Below are positions 45,547 to 52,373 of a stretch of 64,000 nt of DNA, one piece after another. This stretch comes from an uncultured Bacteroidales bacterium (GTDB taxonomy: Bacteria; Bacteroidota; Bacteroidia; Bacteroidales; P3). The first letter of the stretch is position 1. Each line of letters begins with the position of its first letter. The position numbers were made by a program, and so were the translations under genes. Under the pieces are notes generated by a model. That model was given only the letters and a program-made list of their open reading frames with translations. It was not told where the DNA came from and did not search any database. The stretch lies in contig CASEWE010000005.1 of the NCBI GenBank assembly GCA_949291555.1, positions 1 through 64,000 of the forward strand, read 5' to 3'.

Positions 45547-45688
45547 GGCAGGAAACATCAATGAATGAGTTAGACTTTGCGAAGACACTAAACGCATAGC
45601 GTTAAAGCAAACCGCCGCCATTTTCACTATACCTGAGGACTTCCTCAGCGGAATCATGAACTGCAAAACGGAAAACCCCTAAGATCAA

Positions 45689-45728
45689 GGTGCCTCCAAA
45701 AAGTCGGACAAAAACTTTTCGGGGCACC
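45689..45728. repeat. 40-bp imperfect inverted repeat in the island
   Basis: GGTGCCTCCAAAAAGT and AACTTTTCGGGGCACC form arms around CGGACAAA. This looks like an IS terminal sequence or small palindromic element; it may also act as terminator for the exported-protein gene ending at 45809. No transposase is nearby. Confidence 0.6.
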
Positions 45729-45808
45729 TCAGCACCGATGATTGATGTGGTCTTTAATCTGTTGGACGCACTATGCTTCCGATCGGCCCCACATCGGGCA
45801 GCATATCC

Positions 45809-46417
45809 TTATTCGTCTTCCATATCCCAGATGAAAGTGAAGTTCTCGCCGCCTATGGTCATATTGATTTCCAATTGTTCACCTTTTTTCTTTTCAATCA
45901 TCACATATCCAACATGATACTCCTCAGGAAATATGGTGGTCTTCTTGAAATATCCGGACTTAACGACCTTGCGGTTATGCTCGTTTACAGCAGAATTATA
46001 TTCCATTACCACCTGATCTACAGTTTGTTTAAATTCACTTCCACCCGATATCCCTGCATTAAATCCTGACAAGCCTTCTTCAAGCATTGCAAAGGTTTTA
46101 AGACGCTTATCAAACTCTGTGCCTGTCCATGTCTTCAATTCCACGGCCCTACCTCTCCTGTTGTAAACAAATGCACTCATTTCCCCTCCATAATTGAAAG
46201 CCTTGTCTCCGTTGTTTCCAATCATAAGGTTGATTCGATAGTATCCGAAATCACCTATCCTCGTTTCATTCCAAAATGCGGACACATCAACGACTCCTTT
46301 AGATTCCTGCTTGATGAGATAGCCGTCCAAATAATACTCATTCTGTTGAGCATGGGCATAAACACCAATAAATAGCATGGCAAAGAAAGCCATCCCTCTT
46401 TTCATTTGAGCATTCAT
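45809..46417 (-). CDS. Exported protein of unknown function in the island
   Basis: A 202-residue protein with a signal peptide (MAFFAMLFIGVYAHA) and a beta-rich mature domain (YYRINLMIGNNGDKAFNYGG; GENFTFIWDMEDE end). No family is recognised. The start may be the ATG at 46417, preceded by AAGGTGA, or the ATG at 46405. The AT-rich codon use differs from the chromosome flanks. Confidence 0.7.
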   Translation of the reverse strand: MNAQMKRGMAFFAMLFIGVYAHAQQNEYYLDGYLIKQESKGVVDVSAFWNETRIGDFGYYRINLMIGNNGDKAFNYGGEMSAFVYNRRGRAVELKTWTGTEFDKRLKTFAMLEEGLSGFNAGISGGSEFKQTVDQVVMEYNSAVNEHNRKVVKSGYFKKTTIFPEEYHVGYVMIEKKKGEQLEINMTIGGENFTFIWDMEDE

Positions 46418-46456
46418 TTCACCTTGATTTATCTAGATTATTTTGATTACCACTTA

Positions 46457-46570
46457 TTACCCTTCGATGGCCGCCTCTATTATTTTCTTGACGCGCTCAT
46501 ACCTTTTAGGATATTCCTCATTCAGGATGGCATATAACCTCATCATGTCCATTGTGGAAATACTCTTCAT
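46457..46570 (-). CDS. Short 37-residue open frame at the right end of the island
   Basis: MKSISTMDMMRLYAILNEEY continues PKRYERVKKIIEAAIEG and looks like a helical fragment; the frame stays open upstream toward the inverted repeat. It could be the C-terminal relic of a larger gene. No family recognised, and it may not be expressed. Confidence 0.35.
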   Translation of the reverse strand: MKSISTMDMMRLYAILNEEYPKRYERVKKIIEAAIEG

Positions 46571-46614
46571 CACCCCAAAAGTCCGAGCGACCTCAAATGT
46601 CCAAGTGACCAAAA

Positions 46615-46631
46615 TTGCTACCCTTTTGCTA
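46615..46631 (-). repeat. Right subterminal inverted repeat of the island
   Basis: The minus strand reads TAGCAAAAGGGTAGCAA, matching the left copy at 44567-44583 in 14 of 17 positions. Confidence 0.6.
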
Positions 46632-46642
46632 CACGGAAAAAC

Positions 46643-46678
46643 AACAGCCCCTCAAATCCAGTGATTCAAGGGGCTGTT
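46643..46678 (-). terminator. Terminator of tRNA-Leu(CAA), also part of the attachment repeat
   Basis: Stem AACAGCCCCT/AGGGGCTGTT directly after the tRNA 3' end; on the minus strand it is followed by GTTTTTCC. The left copy of this terminator is at 44462-44493. Confidence 0.65.
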
Positions 46679-46682
46679 TTTG

Positions 46683-46766
46683 TACCTGAGATCGGAATCG
46701 AACCGATACGAGTTTTACCTCATTGGTGTTTGAGACCAACGCGTCTACCTATTCCGCCACTCAGGC
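46683..46766 (-). tRNA. tRNA-Leu (anticodon CAA)
   Basis: An 84-nt class II tRNA on the minus strand: acceptor GCCUGAG/CUCAGGU, D-arm GGCGGAAUAGGUAGACGC, anticodon stem UUGGU/ACCAA with loop CUCAAAC (anticodon CAA), long variable arm and T-arm with GGUUCGAUUCC. No encoded CCA. Its 3' end is duplicated at 44.5 kb, marking it as an integration target. Confidence 0.95.
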
Positions 46767-46782
46767 CTTTGAATTAGGGTTG

Positions 46783-46790
46783 CAAAAGTA
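46783..46790 (-). promoter_or_regulatory. -7 promoter box for tRNA-Leu(CAA)
   Basis: The minus strand reads TACTTTTG followed by CAACCC, 17 nt before the tRNA. Confidence 0.55.
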
Positions 46791-46900
46791 ATTATTTTTT
46801 TTGAACCCGCAAAATCCTTTTCCCGCATTCCCCGGAAACCTCCCCTCGTGGGCCCTGCAAACCGCGGAAAAGCCTTGCCGATACCCGAAGCCGCCGCGCC

Positions 46901-48133
46901 TCATTCATCCTTCACCTCGCTCCTGTCCAAGTTATTCCGCAGCACATCCATTCCATTGGCATCGAGATAAACCGGAAAAGGAGTCTCCACGCGCAAAGGA
47001 AGACGAACCGGCGTTGCTTGCGCATTCCCCGCCAAACCCGCTGCCAGCTCGGATTGCCCGTCGTAAACATCCGGATGGTCATCGGGCGGCAACGCATCTT
47101 CCAACGCCGCCGCATCGACTGCCCGGTACGAAACGAACGTATTCTTGTTGGCATAGAAGAAATAATCCAGCTCCAAGACCCCGCAAACCGTCTCGAACGA
47201 CTCGTCGCAAAGCCAACGCCTGCCCGAAAAAGCCAGAAGTTCGGCTTTCCCTCCCCGCGGTGATTGCATGGCCAGAGCAATCGTATCGGCCGAGACTTCA
47301 CGCAAGGAGCCTTCTATGCGAAGATAGAGGATTCTTTTAACCAGCCGGTTGTCGGCAAAGGAATCCTCTTTGTACTTGTCTCCTCCCGGAAGATGGAAAG
47401 TCCAGACACCCTGCTTAAGCCCCTCGTCGTAACGGCCCTCGATGAAACAAGTACTATCGGGATAAAGCGCAAGGTAAGGCCCGTGGGACAGGTTCAGCTT
47501 GTAAGAAAAAAACTGATACCCCGCCTGGTCGTGGATATACCATGGCCCGTTGCGCAAACCGCGATACCACGTCTGGCGCTCTGCAACATCCGCATCCGGC
47601 CCGTAAACGACCCGGGTTCCGTCGAGAAGGCCGTTCTCGAACCATTCCGATTTCAAAAGCCGGCCGTCCTCGGCATAATACTGCCAAAGGCTATCTTTCC
47701 GTTTGTCAAGATAATAGCCTTCAGCCATCTTTTGCCCGGAAGGATAAAAGAAACAGTTCCGGCTGGCATATCCGCCACGAAAGTAAAAAGCTTCGGCAAC
47801 CAATGTATCGCCTTCCCCCCGGTAAACGAATCGGCCGCAAGGCATGCCATCCTTGAAAAAACCCTCGTAAGAGAGCCCGGAAAGCGGATTCTTTTTATGC
47901 CAGAACCCTTGCTTCCGGCCTTTCGAGTCCAGTTGGTTCGTGTCCGCAGCCGCCGATAGCGTCCCGCGGCCTCCATCGGCAAGCCCGATGCTTACGGAAA
48001 GCCGCGGAAGCACGTCTCCTTCCCTTGCAGAAACCTTGGACGGGAAAAAGAAGGAGGCCGCGAAAACGGCCGAAAAGAAAGAAAACCGGCGGCAAAAAAC
48101 GGAAAAACCGCCAACGATACCGTGCTTATCCAT
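46901..48133 (-). CDS. Exported MORN-repeat protein
   Basis: A 410-residue protein with an N-terminal signal segment (FFSAVFAASFFFPSKVSA). At least six MORN-like repeats follow, each built on YxxGxxxGxW/V patterns (GFFKDGMPCGRFVYRGEGD; WFENGLLDGTRVVYG; GRYDEGLKQGVWTFHLPGG). The ATG at 48133 shares one base with the glycosyltransferase stop (TGATG), so the two are translationally coupled. MORN proteins of this type are common in Bacteroidetes with no defined role. Confidence 0.82.
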   Translation of the reverse strand: MDKHGIVGGFSVFCRRFSFFSAVFAASFFFPSKVSAREGDVLPRLSVSIGLADGGRGTLSAAADTNQLDSKGRKQGFWHKKNPLSGLSYEGFFKDGMPCGRFVYRGEGDTLVAEAFYFRGGYASRNCFFYPSGQKMAEGYYLDKRKDSLWQYYAEDGRLLKSEWFENGLLDGTRVVYGPDADVAERQTWYRGLRNGPWYIHDQAGYQFFSYKLNLSHGPYLALYPDSTCFIEGRYDEGLKQGVWTFHLPGGDKYKEDSFADNRLVKRILYLRIEGSLREVSADTIALAMQSPRGGKAELLAFSGRRWLCDESFETVCGVLELDYFFYANKNTFVSYRAVDAAALEDALPPDDHPDVYDGQSELAAGLAGNAQATPVRLPLRVETPFPVYLDANGMDVLRNNLDRSEVKDE

Positions 48134-49110
48134 CAAATTCCCGATTTTCCAGACTTGCCTGTTCCCAAGGATTCGGCAACCAAATACGTGTTCCGGGTCG
48201 GGGAATTGCGCCCGACAAGCTCGGCCAAATACCCCGCCAGAAACAGCTGCAAACCCATAATCATGAAAACCAAAAAAATATAAAAGTAGGGGGAAGACGT
48301 TACCAAGGGAGCCGGAATGCCGTGCCGCAAGCAATAAATCTTCTGAACGCCCAACCCTATGGCGGAAAGAAATCCTAAAATGAACAACAGCAAGCCCAAG
48401 CTTCCGAAAAAATGCATGGGTTTTTTGGAAAACCGCCCCACGAAACTCAAGGAAAGCAAATCCAAGAAGCCGTTTACAAAACGGTTCATGCCGAATTTGG
48501 TCTTGCCGTATTTCCGAGCCCGGTGCTGGACGACCTTTTCCCCGATTTTCCCGAATCCAGCCCATTTGGCAATCACCGGGATGAAACGATGCATCTCCCC
48601 GTAGACCTCTATGCTTTTGACCACTTCTCCCCGGTAAGCCTTCAAACCGCAGTTGAAATCGTGCAGCCGGATATGCGACATCCGCCGCACGGCCCAATTG
48701 AAAAGCTTGGTGGGCAAGGTCTTGGAAAGCGGGTCGTAACGCTTCTTCTTCCAACCCGAGACCAAATCGTAGCCTTCTTCCTTGATCATGCGGTACAAGG
48801 CCGGAATCTCATCGGGACTGTCCTGCAAGTCGGCATCCATGGTAATGACCACATCGCCGCAAGAAGCCTCGAACCCTGTCTGCAAAGCCGCCGACTTCCC
48901 GTAATTCCTGCGGAAACGTATTCCTTTCATGCAAGGTTCGGCCTCGTGCAAACGTTCCACTATTTTCCAAGAGGCATCCTGGCTGCCATCGTCCACAAAC
49001 AGCACTTCGTAAGAAAACCCGTTTTCCTGCATCACTTTCCTTATCCACGCCGCCAATTCCGGCAAGGACTCCTCTTCGTTAAAAAGAGGCACGACTACCG
49101 TTATATCCAT
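48133..49110 (-). CDS. GT2-family glycosyltransferase, polyprenyl-phosphate type
   Basis: A 325-residue protein of the DPM/GtrB type: catalytic N-terminal domain with VVVPLFNEEESL, VDDGSQDASW and the DxD-like MDADLQD, RNYGKSAALQTG, and two C-terminal membrane helices (FFGSLGLLLFILGFLSAIGLG; FYIFLVFMIMGLQLFLAGYL). Such enzymes transfer a sugar from a nucleotide sugar to undecaprenyl phosphate. The substrate is unknown. Two -7 boxes at 49280-49299 lie upstream. Confidence 0.9.
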   Translation of the reverse strand: MDITVVVPLFNEEESLPELAAWIRKVMQENGFSYEVLFVDDGSQDASWKIVERLHEAEPCMKGIRFRRNYGKSAALQTGFEASCGDVVITMDADLQDSPDEIPALYRMIKEEGYDLVSGWKKKRYDPLSKTLPTKLFNWAVRRMSHIRLHDFNCGLKAYRGEVVKSIEVYGEMHRFIPVIAKWAGFGKIGEKVVQHRARKYGKTKFGMNRFVNGFLDLLSLSFVGRFSKKPMHFFGSLGLLLFILGFLSAIGLGVQKIYCLRHGIPAPLVTSSPYFYIFLVFMIMGLQLFLAGYLAELVGRNSPTRNTYLVAESLGTGKSGKSGI

Positions 49111-49179
49111 ATGCTTGACTGTTCTCTTCTTTTACAAGGCTTCCCCCGCCTTGCCGCCTGTCCCGGTGCCGGCCGCTGC

Positions 49180-49257
49180 TTGCCCGGGATAGCCCGGGAT
49201 GGCTCGGCCGATCCGCCTCCTGCCTTTGCTGGCGCGAAGACAGCGAAAGGCGAGCGC
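49180..49257 (-). repeat. Degenerate copy of the promoter-palindrome repeat
   Basis: Reading the minus strand, it has the GCGCTCGCC...TTCGC block with a decayed box (TGTCTTCG at 49235-49242). It then enters the start of a next unit (CAGGAGGCGG, CGGCCGAGCC) with a palindrome CCCGGG...CCCGGG. It lies in the leader of the glycosyltransferase gene, downstream of the active-looking promoters. Confidence 0.6.
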
Positions 49258-49279
49258 AGGCCTCTTTTTCGACACCTGC

Positions 49280-49299
49280 CAAAAATAGCAACAAAAATA
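49280..49299 (-). promoter_or_regulatory. Two -7 boxes for the glycosyltransferase gene
   Basis: The minus strand reads TATTTTTG twice, at 49280-49287 and 49292-49299, about 170-190 nt before the start codon. They imply a long leader containing the repeat. Confidence 0.45.
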
Positions 49300-49522
49300 A
49301 TAAAAGGTTCCGTCCTGCGAACCAGGCATCCTCCTTCCAGGCCCCCAGCCCCCATCCTTCACGCCCAAAAGGGAACCTTCGCGCCCTCGGCTTCCTTGCA
49401 ACAGTCCCCCAAAGCCCTGCCTGCAAACAGCACGGCCGGGCTCCCTCCGGCTATCCGCCGCGTCTCGGATGCACGCTGCGGGCACCTTGCAAGCCGGACG
49501 TTTTTTTTTCTAAAAAAAATAC

Positions 49523-49530
49523 TATTTTTG
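49523..49530 (+). promoter_or_regulatory. -7 promoter box for SRP RNA
   Basis: TATTTTTG followed by CC, ending 5 nt before the mature RNA begins, the spacing expected for a direct transcription start. Confidence 0.6.
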
Positions 49531-49534
49531 CCGC

Positions 49535-49631
49535 GGGTAAGTCTTACACGACCAGCTCCTTTCTACTCCCCCAGGGCCGGAAGGCAGCAAGGGTACGAAA
49601 GTCGTAGCGGTGCGATGTAAGGAGCTTACCC
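49535..49631 (+). ncRNA. ffs: Signal recognition particle RNA (4.5S type)
   Basis: A 97-nt small SRP RNA. The ends pair (GGGTAAG/CTTACCC), and the apical loop region has the characteristic GCCGGAAGGCAGCAAGGGTA. The 3' end is followed by a T-run (CTTTTT) that serves as terminator. It scaffolds Ffh to target membrane proteins. Confidence 0.92.
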
Positions 49632-49678
49632 TTTTTCGTTCCACCCGGTTGCCGACAACGATTCTAACCCGAGAGACG

Positions 49679-50287
49679 ATGCTACTGAAAACCTACGGAC
49701 AGGAACTGCAACCCAAGCAAATCGACCACATCGTGGAATGCTTGAGGCAAGGAGGCATCATCATCTACCCGACCGACACCATCTACGGCATCGGGACGGC
49801 ATTGTCGAACATCCGAAGCATAGACCGCTTGGCCAAAATCAAGTTCAAGCGCAAGCAAGACCTCAATTACACTATCCTTTGCTACGACTTGGCCAACCTC
49901 TCGCGCTACACCACGCCCATATCCAATTCCTTGTTCCGGTTCATGAAGGCCCACGTGCCCGGCCCGTTCACGTTCGTGCTGAACGCCAACAACGAAGTGC
50001 CCAAGCTCTTTCAAGGGAAAAAGAAAACGATCGGCATCCGGGTTCCCGACAATCCTATCGTGAAGCAGATACTGGAAGCATTGGGCGAACCCCTGCTGAA
50101 CACTTCCGTCGACAACATGGGCGAAGACACCGAGTACCTCACCGACCCCGAGTTCATCCATGCCCGCCACGGCAAGCAAGCGGATCTGGTCATCGATGGG
50201 GGAATCGGCCAAGTGCAGTATTCCACCGTGCTGGATTGCACCGGAGATGAAATCGCTCTCTTGCGCCAAGGGATCGGGATAATTTGA
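49679..50287 (+). CDS. Sua5/YciO/YrdC-family protein (threonylcarbamoyl-AMP synthase-like)
   Basis: A 202-residue protein with the family core: GGIIIYPTDTIYGIG (about residue 25), KIKFKRKQDLNYTI, a PGPFTFVL loop and the C-terminal IDGGIG...STVLDCTG. TsaC/Sua5 enzymes make threonylcarbamoyl-AMP for tRNA t6A; the YciO branch has uncertain function. The KRKQDLNYTI variant resembles YciO more than TsaC. The start overlaps nothing; it lies 47 nt after SRP RNA and may share its promoter. Confidence 0.85.
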   Translation: MLLKTYGQELQPKQIDHIVECLRQGGIIIYPTDTIYGIGTALSNIRSIDRLAKIKFKRKQDLNYTILCYDLANLSRYTTPISNSLFRFMKAHVPGPFTFVLNANNEVPKLFQGKKKTIGIRVPDNPIVKQILEALGEPLLNTSVDNMGEDTEYLTDPEFIHARHGKQADLVIDGGIGQVQYSTVLDCTGDEIALLRQGIGII

Positions 50288-50314
50288 ACCTCCAGCACGA
50301 ACACCCCCTGCACA

Positions 50315-51343
50315 ATGCCCGCACAAACATACAATCAGATAATCCAGCAAATCCAAAGCCGGAAATTAGCCCCCGTATACCTGCTCTGGGGCGAAGAAGA
50401 CTATTATATCGACAAACTGGCTGCCGGATTCGAACAGTTGCTGGACGAGACCCAGAAGGAATTCGACTTCAGCCTTTGCTACGGGCAAGACCTCAAAAAC
50501 AAGGAACCGGGCCTGAAAGGGGTTATCGCCAACTGCAAACGGTTCCCTGTCATGTCTCCTTTCCAAGTGGTCGTCATCAAGGAAGCGCAGGCGATAGACC
50601 GATGGGACCCGCTGGAAGACTACCTGCAAAAGCCCATTCCCAGCACTTGCCTTGTCATTTGCCACAAGCACAAAAAAATAGACAAGAGGAAACAAGTATT
50701 CAAACTCATAGAGAAGACAGGCGTCAGCTTCGAATCCGCCCCGTTGAAAGAAAGGGAGTTCGCGCCTTGGATTTCAACGTACATCCAAGAGCGCGGCTAC
50801 CAGATCCAGCCCTCCGCCTTGGCGCTGCTGTGCGAAACGACAGGCAGCAACCTCAACCAAGTAACGAACGAGCTCGAAAAGCTCTTCATCAACCTTTCCG
50901 AAGGAAGCACCATCAACGACGACCACATCCAAGAGCACATCGGCATCAACAAGGAATACAACGTGTTCACCCTCGAAAAAGCCTTGGGCGCCCGTAATCC
51001 CGTGCTGGTCAGGAAAATCTGCAACTACATGGGCGAAAACCCGAAGGATGCGCCCATGCCTTTAATCCTCATACAGTTATATCGTTTTTTTTCCAAAATC
51101 ATCCTGCTCCACGATTTCATCCGGCACCGGCTGCCGCGTTCCGAATGGGCCTCCCGGCTCGGCGTCGCGCCGTTTTTCCTCGGCCAGTACGAAACCGGCG
51201 CCCGCATGTACACTTACCGGGAAACGGCCCGGATCCTCCATCTCTTGAAGGAATTCGACCTCAAATCGAAAGGCGTGGACTGCAACCTGGAACCGCCAGC
51301 CTTGTTGGACGAACTCAGCTTCCGCATCCTGCACGCCCGGTAA
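50315..51343 (+). CDS. holA: DNA polymerase III delta subunit
   Basis: A 342-residue clamp-loader subunit that opens the beta clamp. It has the N-terminal APVYLLWGEEDYYIDKLA motif, PFQVVVIKEAQAID, STCLVICHKHKKIDKR and the C-terminal collar domain. It follows the Sua5-like gene by 27 nt, so they probably share a transcript. The length is normal. Confidence 0.9.
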   Translation: MPAQTYNQIIQQIQSRKLAPVYLLWGEEDYYIDKLAAGFEQLLDETQKEFDFSLCYGQDLKNKEPGLKGVIANCKRFPVMSPFQVVVIKEAQAIDRWDPLEDYLQKPIPSTCLVICHKHKKIDKRKQVFKLIEKTGVSFESAPLKEREFAPWISTYIQERGYQIQPSALALLCETTGSNLNQVTNELEKLFINLSEGSTINDDHIQEHIGINKEYNVFTLEKALGARNPVLVRKICNYMGENPKDAPMPLILIQLYRFFSKIILLHDFIRHRLPRSEWASRLGVAPFFLGQYETGARMYTYRETARILHLLKEFDLKSKGVDCNLEPPALLDELSFRILHAR

Positions 51344-51427
51344 ACCCTGCGTCCGAAAACCGCGGAAACAGCGGAAGCCAGGATTCCGGCCTTCCCCCGC
51401 AGGCCGCATCCGCGCGCAAACACCTGC

Positions 51428-51458
51428 TTGGAAAATCCCCGACTTTGGCTTACATTTG
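51428..51458 (+). promoter_or_regulatory. Promoter for the coiled-coil/zapA pair (-33 TTG and -7 TACATTTG)
   Basis: TTG at 51428-51430, a 20-nt spacer, and TACATTTG at 51451-51458. This is the best complete -33/-7 match seen in the window and lies 23 nt before the GTG of the coiled-coil gene. Confidence 0.65.
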
Positions 51459-51481
51459 CAAAACGAGTGGACCTCTGAGCC

Positions 51482-51778
51482 GTGGATGAGTTGAAAACCC
51501 TTATTGCCGGAATCGAGCAGAAAATCGCCCGGTTGCAGTTACGGGCCGAAAGCCTGGAAATGGAAAACCGGCAGCTCAAAAGCCGGCTTCAGGAAACGGA
51601 AACTGCGCTCGGGTTGCAAAAGCGGAAAATAAAAGAACTGGAAAACAAAAACAGCATATTAAAAGTAAGCGGTAGCATCAACCGGAACGGAGAAAAGCAA
51701 CAGGCTCAGAAAGCGCGGGCCGTCATCGACGGGCTCGTTCGCGAGATAGACCGATGCTTGTTGCTTTTGGATGACTAA
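51482..51778 (+). CDS. Small coiled-coil protein upstream of ZapA (ZapB-like)
   Basis: A 98-residue protein that is one long coiled coil in its first 60 residues (IARLQLRAESLEMENRQLKS). It starts at a GTG (51482), supported by the promoter 23 nt upstream; no in-frame ATG is nearby. Its stop is 2 nt before the zapA ATG. In Bacteroidetes such a gene next to zapA is a likely divisome partner of ZapA, but there is no direct proof. Confidence 0.7.
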   Translation: MDELKTLIAGIEQKIARLQLRAESLEMENRQLKSRLQETETALGLQKRKIKELENKNSILKVSGSINRNGEKQQAQKARAVIDGLVREIDRCLLLLDD

Positions 51779-51780
51779 TA

Positions 51781-52059
51781 ATGAATGAAATACCTATAAC
51801 CGTAATCCTTTGCGAAAGGCCTTATAAACTGATGATCAACCCGGAAGACGAACCTCTTATCAGGGAAGCGGCCCGGAAGATCAACGAAAGGATACGGAGC
51901 TATGCCAAAAGCTACGCGTTCAAAGACAACCAGGATTTGCTCTCCATGGTTGCCCTGCAATATACCATCAGCGCGTTGAAACACGAAAAAAGCATGGCGT
52001 ATAGGGATCATGACTTGTTGGAAAAGTTACGCCAGATAGACAAGGCGCTTGTCGAATAA
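51781..52059 (+). CDS. zapA: Cell division protein ZapA
   Basis: A 92-residue ZapA: ITVILCERPYKLMINPEDEP, then the helical EAARKINERIRSYAKSY and a C-terminal coiled coil. ZapA binds FtsZ polymers and bundles them at the division site. It directly follows the coiled-coil gene in an operon. Confidence 0.88.
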   Translation: MNEIPITVILCERPYKLMINPEDEPLIREAARKINERIRSYAKSYAFKDNQDLLSMVALQYTISALKHEKSMAYRDHDLLEKLRQIDKALVE

Positions 52060-52169
52060 GGGGAAACGCCGGTGCTTTTCCTTGCCTTTTTATCGCAAAG
52101 GGAAAGCCGTTCCTTGAACAATGCGCTGGAAAGAGGAAAACCGCATCGCCCGCCATCAGTTTGAAAACT

Positions 52170-52345
52170 CAACATTTTAAACTTTGGGGATGGGTTCAAG
52201 TTTGGGAAGGTAGGCTTTGAATTCCTTCGGGAATCTCCTTTGGAGACGTAAGAAACCTGAAAAAACAGGCTGCCCCATAAATATAGAGCAGGAGTTTTCT
52301 TTAACTCTATAGGGCATGCGGTTTTCCTCTCCCTTGCTTTTAATA
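52170..52345 (+). ncRNA. ssrS: Probable 6S RNA (SsrS, Bacteroidetes type)
   Basis: The zapA-rny gap (314 bp) has no gene but can fold: a CCTG/CAGG hairpin near 52256-52269 and a long stem TATAGAG/CTCTATA near 52280-52310 flanked by GCCC/GGGC, with an AAACC/GGTTT pairing outside. As I recall, 6S RNA lies between zapA and rny in Bacteroidetes. The exact ends are uncertain, and no canonical promoter was found. The identification rests mainly on synteny. Confidence 0.45.
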
Positions 52346-52373
52346 GGCACAAAACATCATAAAACCGAAAGAA

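Larger units (their letters stand above)
44481..46698. mobile_element. Small tRNA-Leu-flanked genomic island, integrase lost
   Basis: A 2.2-kb AT-rich block bounded by direct repeats of the tRNA-Leu(CAA) 3' region, the usual footprint of tyrosine-recombinase integration. It holds a VapD-type gene with a partner, a frameshifted gene, an exported protein gene, a short 37-codon frame and subterminal inverted repeats. The genes are tightly arranged on the minus strand with intergenic AT-rich DNA unlike the GC-rich flanks. No integrase gene remains, so the element is probably a relic or was mobilised in trans. Confidence 0.75.
49111..49534. other. Leader and intergenic region holding a copy of the dispersed repeat
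   Basis: Contains the repeat copy at 49180-49257, the promoters of the glycosyltransferase (49280-49299) and of SRP RNA (49523-49530). The remaining plus-strand frame (to about 49620) has no recognised domain. Confidence 0.55.

Noticed and set aside
46801..47340. A 179-codon plus-strand frame next to tRNA-Leu
   Set aside because: Lies antisense to the MORN-repeat gene and is Pro/Arg-rich without a domain.
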